Assembly: GCF_043290135.1 (NCBI RefSeq)
Contig: NW_027464589.1
Coordinates: 6,019,001-6,083,000 of the forward strand
DNA length: 64,000 nt
Reading direction: 5' to 3'
Origin: Rhipicephalus microplus
Lineage: Eukaryota > Arthropoda > Arachnida > Ixodida > Ixodidae
Shown here: positions 46,417-57,500 of the stretch, piece after piece
Numbering within the stretch: the first letter of the stretch is position 1
Layout: each line of letters starts with the position of its first letter
The notes under the pieces: generated by a model
Told to the model about the DNA's origin: nothing
What the model saw: only the letters and a program-made list of their open reading frames with translations
Databases searched by the model: none
Position numbers and translations under genes: made by a program

Positions 46417-47010
46417 CATCAAATCTATTTTCACGTGTGTGTGTTCTGGCTGGCAGCACACAGACAGCCAATATGTGAATCGAGCAGGAGAGCTTCACTG
46501 GATTGTAGCAACATCGAAAGCTCAGTGAAACAAAGAAAATGCAACCGTAGAGACGACACGGCTGAAGGATTCTCACACTGGTGAATGGGGCAACGTCAAA
46601 AGGACGGTTAAGCAGAGAGAATGCAACCGTAGTGATGATGCAGCTGAAGTCTTCAGACACAAGTATGATGGAACAAACCTTCTTGGCAGTTGGGCAACCA
46701 TGCAAGTATGACAGATTTGTGGAAAGTGCAGTCAAATGTTATTTTAACGTGTGTGCTGTACGGCTGGCAGCACACAGAGAGCTACTTGGTGAATCGAGCG
46801 AGATAGCCACATTTCATTGAGGAAACTGCCTTCCTTGCAGTCAGGCAACAATGCAGCCATAATTGCTTTTTGTGAAGTGCGTGAAATGTTATTTTTACAT
46901 GTGTGCTATGACTAGCAGCACACAAAAGCCATTGCGTGAATCGAGCGAGAGAGCTACATCTTATTTTCATGTCTGTGTGCTACGGGAGGCAGCCCAAACA
47001 GAGCTATATC
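46417..47010. repeat. diverged tandem repeat array
   Basis: The block TCAAATGTTATTTTAACGTG...GGCAGCACACAGAGAGC...TGAATCGAGCGAGA recurs at about 46417, 46727, 46880 and 46963. Companion blocks recur between them: AATGCAACCGTAG...GGCTGAAG at 46535 and 46622, and CCTTC-TGGCAGT-GGCAAC-ATGCA at 46678 and 46832. Spacing is uneven (about 310, 150 and 80 bp), so partial units have been lost. Confidence 0.7.
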
Positions 47011-48089
47011 TACTTAAGATGGCCTCACAAGTTTGACAGAATGACTAGATGGGCGTATTTGAGAAGTGACCCTCATTTCTTGTTTAGGTTAGTCTTCTGT
47101 TTGGCAGTTGCTTCTGTTTGGCAATTGTGCAACTACTTTTTTACCGTTGAGAGATAAAATAGTCTGCAATTATCATCATAAGCGATGCAATAAGCAAGTC
47201 CTACATATTATTCTCTTGAAAAATCATGCACGAAGCACAACTATTTTGGAGCGAAAAATTGCATAACAAGTCCATTGGAAAAAAAAACAAACCTGTGAAA
47301 AACAGATCAACCTAAAAGGACATGAATGCGGAAATCATTTATGCGTGGATATGATTGATGCGTAGTTGAAAGCACGGGCAGCTTGCAGTTTAATTTCAAG
47401 TTAAGATATAAAAGCTTTCACGTGCGCACAGAAGTATATGGGAAGCCCACGTAGTCGGCTGACAGAAACTGCTTCCGTGTGACGGTGACTGCGCACACAA
47501 GTAATACGTGTTGCGTCGCCTAAAGGCCTCTGCCAAATCTATCGCGTGAAGAAGCTGTTCGCTAGAAAGCGTTCTTTCCTGAAAGAAGGCATATGATGAC
47601 GTTGCTAGAACTGCAACTTCAAAATGTTTTTTTTGTTTGATACACTATTACCTGCGCACTTCTCTTTCAAACGCGACGCCGTTCTCCAGCACGCAGCACC
47701 GCCGAAATCAGGCACACGCTTCGGAACTCTTCGTGCCGAGTCATGTAGCAGTCCGGACTTTCCTGAACAACTAGTGGTATGTCGCGACAGCAGAGTTGTT
47801 CAAGGGCCGTTGGTATTGCTCCACATAGCCCGCAGTCACACCTGCATTTGCGAAAATCGGCCTAAGGTATTGTTATCGTGCACACCGCACAAACAACGCA
47901 AAATGAAAGACAGTAGGGAGATTTAGAATAGCACACCGCGAGCCCTTGCGGTACGATCGCTGCCACTGCGCATGAGTTGGCATTCGCCTTTGCAGACCGC
48001 ATGCAAAAAGTCCGAAATTGCGTGCGGTGATGCCCGCCCGCGTGTGCCCTCAAGCGCTGGTTTCGAGGCTACGGTGTCACTGCGATCTT
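47011..48089. other. unassigned sequence left of the TIR-bounded region
   Basis: No gene supported. GC content rises towards the THAP gene. Confidence 0.4.
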
Positions 48090-48097
48090 GTGGGGAT

Positions 48098-48131
48098 TAA
48101 GGCCCCTGTATTTTTCAAAGGTAGCGCAAAC
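48098..48131 (+). repeat. left terminal inverted repeat
   Basis: Pairs with 59956-59989 with two mismatches. The same ten terminal bases also form both arms of the palindrome at 59824. Confidence 0.6.
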
Positions 48132-48179
48132 CGTTGTACAAAAAGCGGAGGAGAATTTCCTCCCCGCCCTCTACGTCTC

Positions 48180-48356
48180 TCCTCCCTCCGGGGCGCGTTT
48201 CTGCTACCCTATTGGACCAGGCGTGATACGTGATCAATGAACCTTGTTGACCCCTCGTCAGGTTCGGCTCCGCCGGGCAGCGACGCCATGAGTGAGCGCA
48301 CAGCATCTCGCTCCCACGTGTGTTGCCTTTAGCAAGGCGGCCTCGGATGCAGCGCA
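48180..48356 (+). promoter_or_regulatory. probable promoter and 5' UTR of the THAP gene
   Basis: CpG-rich sequence with an inverted CCAAT word (CTATTGGACC near 48208-48217) about 150 bp before the ATG; no TATA box. Placement is inferred from the coding exon. Confidence 0.35.
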
Positions 48357-48515
48357 ATGTCGACCTGCTGTGCCGTTGGCTGCTCCAGCAGCATTGCAAA
48401 AGGCGACAAGCTTTTTGTGGTTCCACGAGGGAAAAATAATGAGGAGCGGAGAGCGGTATGGCTGCATCGCATCGGCAGGAAATACTTCGATTTTCACCGA
48501 GGGAGGCTTTGCGAG
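48357..48515 (+). CDS. THAP gene exon 1
   Basis: Encodes residues 1-53, ends in phase 0 after the codons for C-E, followed by donor GTAAGTAC. The last three donor bases (TAC) belong to the inserted LTR. Confidence 0.85.
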
Positions 48516-51500
48516 GTAAGTACTGTATTGGGGCTGGCTGGTCCCGACGAAGCAGAAGAAGAAGACGGCCGACGGAGACGTACGCGGCCGGCGGGGACAC
48601 CGACCAGCCCGAACACGTGGGTTGGCGCGAAGCGCCGAAAGAAAGCACAACCGCACACCACGGTTACCCAACACACTCTGTTTATTTTACAGTCGCCTTG
48701 AAATCCTCGATGCCAGAGCGGCGCCCCCTGGCTTCCTCACATGTCAATCCAAAACCGAAACCCAGAACACAACAACCATCCCCTCCTCGAAAAATGTTCA
48801 CCTATACACTGCTTATATTTATACATGATCGATACAAAAGTATATACAAGGTATGTACGTTAGAACACATGAAAATTCGGAGCACGGCACACCAAACTCA
48901 CACACTACGAGTCCTGAAAATGCACTGACAAACAAAAAAAATGTACACAACTGTTCGGAACAAGAGTTCTACATCACATAGTCTTCGAACCGATGGGGCT
49001 TCTGCCACTTCCGCTTAGGGCGGGCCTTTTTGGGTGTAGAATCAGGTGTCTCTGCACCTTGGTCACTTCTGCTCTGACGTGACACATCCAGATCAGTGGA
49101 AGATTGTGAAGGCTCTGAACGAGCGTTATAATTTGCGGTGTCATCAGAGCTCGCAGCATGAGCTTCGGAAAAATTTTGCGGACCGAAGTCCGGTTCAGCG
49201 GTCTCAGCCGTATTTGAAGGTCCGAAGTGAACCGTATGACTTGGTGTACTTGAACCAGCGAAACCGCCTGGCAACTCCTCCCCCCTTGAAGAAGAAATGC
49301 CTGTACATGGAGGCCACATGTAACAGTCTGATGCGTAGTTGAAAGGCGTGGACGGAACGTGATGACGAATACTTTTAGGTGTTGAAGGCGAATCCGTATG
49401 AAAAATAACAAGGCGCGAAGCATTCCAGATGTTACCATCACTTAAGCGAAAAGAAGTGGGGCTAACCTGGTCCAAGACTTTGTAAGGACCCCGATACTTG
49501 GGGCGCATGCCTGGCACACGAATCTTGACTAGATCGCCAATGCGAACTTTGGACTGCTTTGCACCTCGACGGGTGTCGACGTACTTTTTCATTGCTTGTT
49601 GACGAGAAAAAACCCTGGTACGAATTTGATCAGGAGAAGACACTGCTATGTTACGAGGCAAAGAGACTATGTCGAGAGCAACTCGTGGTTGCCTCCCGTG
49701 GAAAAGTTGAGCAGGAGACACTCCAGTGGTGCCTTGTGGTGTGAACCTGTACGAAGCTAAACATTCAGTCAAGACTTGCTTGAGGGGATGGTGCTCTAAT
49801 TGGGGGATCTGGATATGTTCCTTCAGAACGCGATTAAAGCGCTCGATTTGCCCATTTGATTGGGGATAGAAAACTGATGACCTCAAGTGCTGAATTCCTC
49901 GTTGTGAAAGAAAAGCCTCGAAATGTTGGGACTGAAACTGTGGACCATTGTCCGTAACTATGGCATCAGGAAAACCTTCCCGGCTGAAGATTGAAGACAG
50001 AAACTCAATGATGACCTCAGAAGTAACCGTATGTGTGAAACAAATTTCTGGCCATTTGGAACGGTAGTAGATGAGAGAAACAATGAAACGGGCATTATAC
50101 GGAACATTATGCAAAGGACCAATGATGTCCATGCCGAGTTTCTGCCAAGGCCGATCAGGCCACTGGACTGGGTGCAACGGAGAAAATGCAGGTTTGGCAG
50201 ACTTGTCAGCTGCCTGACATATATGGCAGTTGTAAACTGCATGCTCGACGTGCTTGCCTAAGGCTGGCCACCAGTACCTGTCTCGGAGATTTTGTTTGGT
50301 GCGGACAATGCCTTAATGCGTCTCATGGGCAAGCTGTATTAGCTTGTTACGGAAAGAAGCAGGGGGAATCAAGCGTTCATCGCGGAAAAGCAAGTCCTCG
50401 ACACAAGACAGTTCCTGTCGGACTGCGAAGTAAGGCAAGAATTCAGAAGCAAGAGCACCTTTGGAAGACAATCCTTCACGTAAATATTTAAGAACTTGAG
50501 ACAAAGTGGAATCTGCAGCTGTAGCTGCCTGAAGCTCAGCTTTAGTAATGCAGGAAGTAACTAATTAAACAACTTCTTCATCCCGCTCTTCAGTAACCGG
50601 TATCAGAAGAGGAAGGCGCGACAGTGCATCAGCAACCACGTTATTAGAACCCTTACAATATTGAACACTGAAATTATAATACATGAGTTTGGCAGCCCAA
50701 CGGGAAATGCGAATGGGGCGGCGGCCTTCGGATCCTGTAGAAAGAAGAGCAACTAGTGCTTGGGGATCTGTACGTAATGTGAAGTGCCGGCCCCACAAGT
50801 AAACATGCCATTTCTCACAGGCAAAAAGACAAGCGAGAGCTTCACGCTCTCCAACTGAATATCTGCGTTCAGCAGGGGTCAATGTACGAGATGCAAAAGC
50901 GATAGTGATTAGCTGATCATCTCTGAGTTGTTGAAACACTGCTCCCAGTCCAACATCGGACGCATACGTCGTGATGACGATGGGAAGATTCTCATTGAAA
51001 ATACTAACAGCTGGCTTTGAGGCCAGTATTACCTTAACTCGAATGAAGCTCTGCTCAGCTTCAGCTGACCAGTTAAAAGGCTGTGCTTGACGAAGTAGAG
51101 TACGCAGTGGTTCAACAACATCAGCATAGTGAGGAACAAACTTGGCATAATAACCAACAAGACCTAAAAAAGATTGCAAGGTTTTAACATCAGTAGGCCG
51201 TGGGGCATTGACAATGGCCTGAACTTTAGATTTAACAGGTGTCAAGCCGCGGGAACTGGCATTATGTCCTAGAAATTGTAACTCATTCACAGAAAAAATG
51301 AACTTGTTATTAAGTTTCATACCACAATCACTGATGCGGTTGAGAACAGTATGCAAGTTAGCATCGTGCTCTTCGCGAGTACGTCCCCACACCAAAATAT
51401 CATCCAAGTAACAAAGGGAGCCATTACAACTCTTAAGAATAATTGACATCATTTTCTGAAACACTGCAGGGGCAGATGCAAGCCCGAAACACACGCGGCG

Positions 51501-54500
51501 AAACCGAAACAAGCCTTCGTGCGATACAAATGTGGTCAAGTCTCTACTGCACTAAGAAAGTTCAACTTGGTGATAAGCGGACGCGAGGTCCAGCTTGGAG
51601 AAACATACCGCTCCGGAGAGATGATGAAGCAGTTCTTCAATGTGAGGAAGTGGAAACCCGTCCACGACGATCGCCATGTTCGGTTCTCATAAGTCGACGC
51701 ATAGTCGAAGGGATCCATCTTTTTTCTTGATGACGACCAGTGGAGAAACCCAGTCGGAAGCAGAGACAGGCTCGATGATTCCGCTGGCTTGAAGGCGAGA
51801 CAGTTCCGCAGAGACTTGCTCACGGAGAAGAAGAGGAATGCGGCGCAGCTTGGCACGCACAGGGCACACACCTGGTCGACGCATCACTTTATGCACAAAA
51901 CCACGCACACAACCCAGTTCACGGGTGAACAGGTGGTGGAATTCAGAAGGCGCGTTGGCCGGAAGATCATCTTGGACGTCGACTTGAGCACACGTCGTAG
52001 ACGCACCGATGATGTTGATGGACAAAGCCCTGATGGCATCACGTCCCAAAAGTGAGCTGCCATTCGCTGTTACATAAAAAGTAATGGAAGCAGTGCGACT
52101 GCAATAGGAGACCTGAGCTGTAAATTTACCTAAATTATCAATCGTTCCCTTGGAATATGTTTGTAGAATGACGTGTGAAGGCAAAAGCCGAACGTTGGAA
52201 AAATGAATGTGAAAGTCAGCGGCACTGATTAAAGAGACTGAGGCACTGTGATGCGGGTTCTTGTTGCTGATTTGTTTCTCCCGGGCTGAGCCTCAGAGAG
52301 TTTTGTTAATAAGGACAAAGCCGTTCGGTTTCCAAGAAACACACAAAAAGTTTAATTGAAAAGAAAAAAGGCAAAGATTCCTCACAAAACAAAACACTTA
52401 ATAAACAGTTGACTGGACATGACGAAACACATCTGTAAACACCCAACAAAAACGTTCAAAGTCAGTAACTAAACCTAACGTTCGAAAGGGGCTGAGTGAT
52501 GGGAGTAGCGCAAGAGTATCGGTGCAGTCTCACCCACAAGTTGGTTTTCGGCGGTGATGAGAAACCGGAACGCCGTGACTCCTGCGTCACTGCGTGGGCT
52601 GGACGAGGACGAGGGAACGCTGGCTGCTGGCGACACGTCGAAAAGCCCTACCAAATCGTGATGGTTTCGGCTTGAGGAGCGTGGACACGTCGGAGACGGG
52701 AGAACGCAGGCTGGTGGCGACGCGTCCGGGAACTAGGGTCGACCTAGTCAAGCAGCTGGGCGCACAGCTCGGGCCCGGAGCCCGACGGCTGTAGCTCGCC
52801 TGCCGGAACCGAAGTCCGCAGGCTCTGGAAAGGAGTTCAGGACCGGATGGCCACGGTCCTTTGGAGCGGGAACCCGACAGCAGGAGGCCCCGGCCGGTGG
52901 AAGTCCTGTAGGCTCGGGTCCGGAACCCAACGGCCCATCTTCAGCGCCCGGTCCGGTGACGACCTTCCGCTTGCACTGCCTGCCTCGAATTCCCCTTGCT
53001 CTGGTCTGCTCAGGCTCCTGCTTCAGCTCTGGCCCACTTGTCTCGTTCTCATTGGAGATACTACTGTTTCGTGGTGTCAAGCCATTGGGCCTTGAAATCT
53101 CCGTGTTCGCTGCCCATTGGATGTTTTACCTTTTGTTTACTTCACGTCCTGCCACGCATCCTCGTGCTTGACGCTCTTTAACGTCGTCATTCTTGTTTAA
53201 GCAGCACCGCACGTGCACTCTGGTATTTCTCCTTTTGTTTTTTTTTTTCCGTGACGCGCACTTTTCGAAGGCGCGCACTTTGAACGCGCACCACACATCA
53301 CATACGCCCCCCTTTTATTCAAGTTTTTTTTTTTTAGAAAAAAAAAAACTGCCGATGAGTGCGCGTTCTGCACTACGTCACAATTAAACCACATATTTGC
53401 ACCACGCAGTTCAACACATCACCGGGCTACAGTTCGCCACATCGTCCAAATGTCCACACTTAAACTTTAGATTCACCCAATTGCATTTAAAAGTTCTGAA
53501 ACCCGGAATAAACCTTTTTACTACAAAATCGACTATGGACAAAGCTACTTGTGTCCGCATCTAAAAGTCGAAGTCCAGAAAGAGCTACCGGTTTTCTAAC
53601 CCTACACTCAGGTTATCGCGTCCCAAACCAGACGCACTGCCCTTCTCGCACGTTTCGAAAGTAACTGTGGCAAACATGCTTTTATGCACTTTCGCTGAAA
53701 CGCGTGTCTGCGCCCCCGCCGGCCACATGAACGCTTACCGGTCACAGAGGAACAGGGCGCGGTCTCGAGCCGTCGGCGTCGACACGAAACGAACTGAGAC
53801 ACGAATGTCCAAATGCCACAATCTCTCACACAAATGCTTTCTTTTAGTTCACCATCTAATGAACACAAGCTCGGGGTGCCCTCAGCAAGCCCAAACGCTC
53901 CGACAAGCGTGTGAGGTTCCTGGATTCTTGAGAAGGGATGCCGTTGTGCTCGGTCATTATACAGCTCATCTTGAGTGGACTTAATTATAGGTTCAAAACC
54001 AATCACGTTCTCAGGTTCAAGACCCTGTCTGGCATTCTCCATACCTACTATCGAGCCCACCTCCGATTCGATACTGTTTATTTTGAAGAGTGCTTCAGCA
54101 CTCCCATCGTGTTTTCTCGGACAAATAGCAGTTACGCTATCCTGTGAACTAGAATCCCCTCTCTCTCTGAGTGAGATATACGTATGGTCTAGGACCATTG
54201 ACGTGGTGCCTGCTGCTACCTCTGTCGGTACAAAACAATCAGTGGCCACTATATCAGAGCCTTCATGGCATTCGCTGCCATCTTCCCAATGACGTTCTAG
54301 CGCTCCTTCCATGGAGCTATTGAGAGGTAGCCCTACCCCTTCCCGAAATGTGCTCGGCCTTTGAGACGTTCTGATACACACCTCATTCTGAATGGAACTT
54401 CTTTGTTCCCTGCTATCGAAGCTTTGCTCCACCACATTTTCCACAGCTTCTAGGTCGCCCATATCCAGGCGCTCTTCTTCATAGGTGCTTGGCCTCTCAG

Positions 54501-57500
54501 AGGTCCCCAAGCAGCTAACGGAAGTAATATGTTCCCAGCCAGAGAAGCTTTCCGTCGCTTCAACAAACTCCTCATGACTCCTGCCTTCTTGGCTGTCCAC
54601 CTCTCTGCCTTCCTCTATCTGAGCTTCTCGCTCCGAAGTAAGGCTGTCGCGAGGTTCGAGGCCAACCTTGCAGGAATCGACTTCCCTCCAGCAAACGCTG
54701 CTATCGGAGCAAACATTCACCGCTTGCTCGACCTTCTGCATCGCCAGCTGCCCCCTTTTCGCCATCGCAAGCTCGAGTCGCCGCTCGAAGTCCACCCTCT
54801 CTAATTGGAGCTGCTGCTTCAGTATGCGTGTCTGACGCTCTAGCAACACTTTATTTTCACGCGTTACGCGCTCTAGCTCCTCCTTCTTAGCTCTAAGCAC
54901 CAATTCAAGCTTTTCCTTCGCCGCCTTTCGTTCTGCAGCCCGTTGCTCACGCTCCCTCTCCATCCGCTCCTCGTACCATACTCTAAACTCCGCTCCCGTC
55001 AGTCCCATTTTATCCGCCAACTCAATTAACTCCCACGTGTTCGTCATCGTGTTAACCGCGTCAAAAAATCTACTGGAAAAACAAACGACTTTGTCCTGTC
55101 GCCCGTCGTCAATTTGTGATGCGGGTTCTTGTTGCTGATTTGTTTCTCCCGGGCTGAGCCTCAGAGAGTTTTGTTAATAAGGACAAAGCCGTTCGGTTTC
55201 CAAGAAACACACAAAAAGTTTAATTGAAAAGAAAAAAGGCAAAGATTCCTCACAAAACAAAACACTTAATAAACAGTTGACTGGACATGACGAAACACAT
55301 CTGTAAACACCCAACAAAAACGTTCAAAGTCAGTAACTAAACCTAACGTTCGAAAGGGGCTGAGTGATGGGAGTAGCGCAAGAGTATCGGTGCAGTCTCA
55401 CCCACAAGTTGGTTTTCGGCGGTGATGAGAAACCGGAACGCCGTGACTCCTGCGTCACTGCGTGGGCTGGACGAGGACGAGGGAACGCTGGCTGCTGGCG
55501 ACACGTCGAAAAGCCCTACCAAATCGTGATGGTTTCGGCTTGAGGAGCGTGGACACGTCGGAGACGGGAGAACGCAGGCTGGTGGCGACGCGTCCGGGAA
55601 CTAGGGTCGACCTAGTCAAGCAGCTGGGCGCACAGCTCGGGCCCGGAGCCCGACGGCTGTAGCTCGCCTGCCGGAACCGAAGTCCGCAGGCTCTGGAAAG
55701 GAGTTCAGGACCGGATGGCCACGGTCCTTTGGAGCGGGAACCCGACAGCAGGAGGCCCCGGCCGGTGGAAGTCCTGTAGGCTCGGGTCCGGAACCCAACG
55801 GCCCATCTTCAGCGCCCGGTCCGGTGACGACCTTCCGCTTGCACTGCCTGCCTCGAATTCCCCTTGCTCTGGTCTGCTCAGGCTCCTGCTTCAGCTCTGG
55901 CCCACTTGTCTCGTTCTCATTGGAGATACTACTGTTTCGTGGTGTCAAGCCATTGGGCCTTGAAATCTCCGTGTTCGCTGCCCATTGGATGTTTTACCTT
56001 TTGTTTACTTCACGTCCTGCCACGCATCCTCGTGCTTGACGCTCTTTAACGTCGTCATTCTTGTTTAAGCAGCACCGCACGTGCACTCTGGTATTTCTCC
56101 TTTTGTTTTTTTTTTTCCGTGACGCGCACTTTTCGAAGGCGCGCACTTTGAACGCGCACCACACATCACAGGCACCAGTGTCCACGAGAAATGACAAGGG
56201 CACATTGCCCACTGAAAGTACGATGCTGGGCTCGGAGGTAGTGTGGAGGCCATCCACATTTAAAACAGTGACCATATTGGTTTGTGCAGTGCTTGAAGGA
56301 GCGGACGAGGAAACTGGTTCCGGAAGATTTGCTGGACGGGAATTGCATACGGACTGAAAATGTCCGATTTTTCCGCACGCAAGACAAGTGCGGTTTCTCG
56401 CGGGACACTGCGCAAAATTGGCTAAATGCCGAGCCGATCCACAACGAAAGCAATGCGCGGTTGCGCTTGGAGAAGAAAATTGCGAACGCGAATTAGGAGC
56501 TCGGTGCAGTTCCTGAAAACCAGAATTTGGCGGAATGGGGTCACCATATTGTAGGCTTCCTCGCCCCCGTGACGCATAGGGGCCGCCATGTTGGCTGCTG
56601 CGCCGAGACGAAGATGAAGGGCCGCCATGTTGACGCGTTCCGTGAAACGAAGAGCCGCCGCCTAGGCCCCCCGCAGCAGAAAGTTGCTGCACTGAATGCG
56701 GAGCGAATTGCTCCAACTGAGAGCGAATAAGCTCGTCCTCTCGCGCAATCGAGAGGGCTTCGGATAATGAAATCGAGGAGCCCTTTTGAAGCATGCGGCA
56801 GCGGACGTTTTGCGAGGCTACCCCGGTGAAAAGCTGATGGCGGATCATATCGTCCTCGAGCGCGCAGAAGCCGCACGACGCGGCGAGCGTTCGAACAGAA
56901 GTAATGAACTCGGCGACTGGCTCACCAGGCAATTGTCGCCTTTCTTGAAATTTTACGCGTGCGAGATAATGGCACGAGACATCTTTAAAATGCTCATCGA
57001 AAAGAGCAACTGCATTCTTAAAGGCATCGCCCGACGCTGGCGTCGGCGACGCGTTGGTTGCTTCCAAAGTATAGAAGAGCTTTAACCCGGCAAGGCCCAA
57101 CGCGTTGAGCAGCAGGGCCTTGCGACGCTCGGGCTTGCTGGCGTCCTCCCCGACCGCGTCTGCGTAAGCCTGAAACACCAAAGTCCAGTCCGCCCACGGA
57201 AGTGGCGGGTCTCTGGGCGAATGAAGAAATAGGGGAGGTGGAATAGGAGACGTCATTTCATATAAGAAGAATGGAGAGGTGCAGTCAAGAAGAAAATAAC
57301 GCCAGTTCACTGTTTGAAGAAGACGACAGAGGCGGCGTAGCTGAATGAAGAAGGAATGAAGCGATGCAGCACGCATGAGCCACCTTGCTGGGAACAAAGA
57401 GCGCCTAGGGTTATCAGAGTAGGTCCATTAGAAGCACGAAACAGACGAACACGGAAAACGAAATGGGTTCTTACAGGTCCTCGTCACCATTGCTGTGTTA

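Larger units (their letters stand above)
52247..56170 (-). mobile_element. non-autonomous LTR retrotransposon with a coiled-coil ORF
   Basis: Direct repeats 52247-53302 and 55115-56170 are each 1056 bp, TGTGATG...CATCACA, with no difference seen, flanked by a perfect 5-bp duplication GGCAC (52242-52246, 56171-56175). The internal part (53303-55114, 1812 bp) has a purine tract next to the left LTR (minus strand AAAAGGGGGGCGTA) and one long ORF. No protease, RT, RNase H or integrase is present. Identical LTRs mean a very recent insertion, so an active partner must supply enzymes in trans. It is inserted within the codons after the DTG of the host gypsy protease. Confidence 0.92.

Noticed and set aside
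52594..53181. Short ORFs within the 1056-bp LTR (also at 55462-56049)
   Set aside because: Duplicated only because the LTR is duplicated; several overlapping frames on both strands, no recognisable domain.
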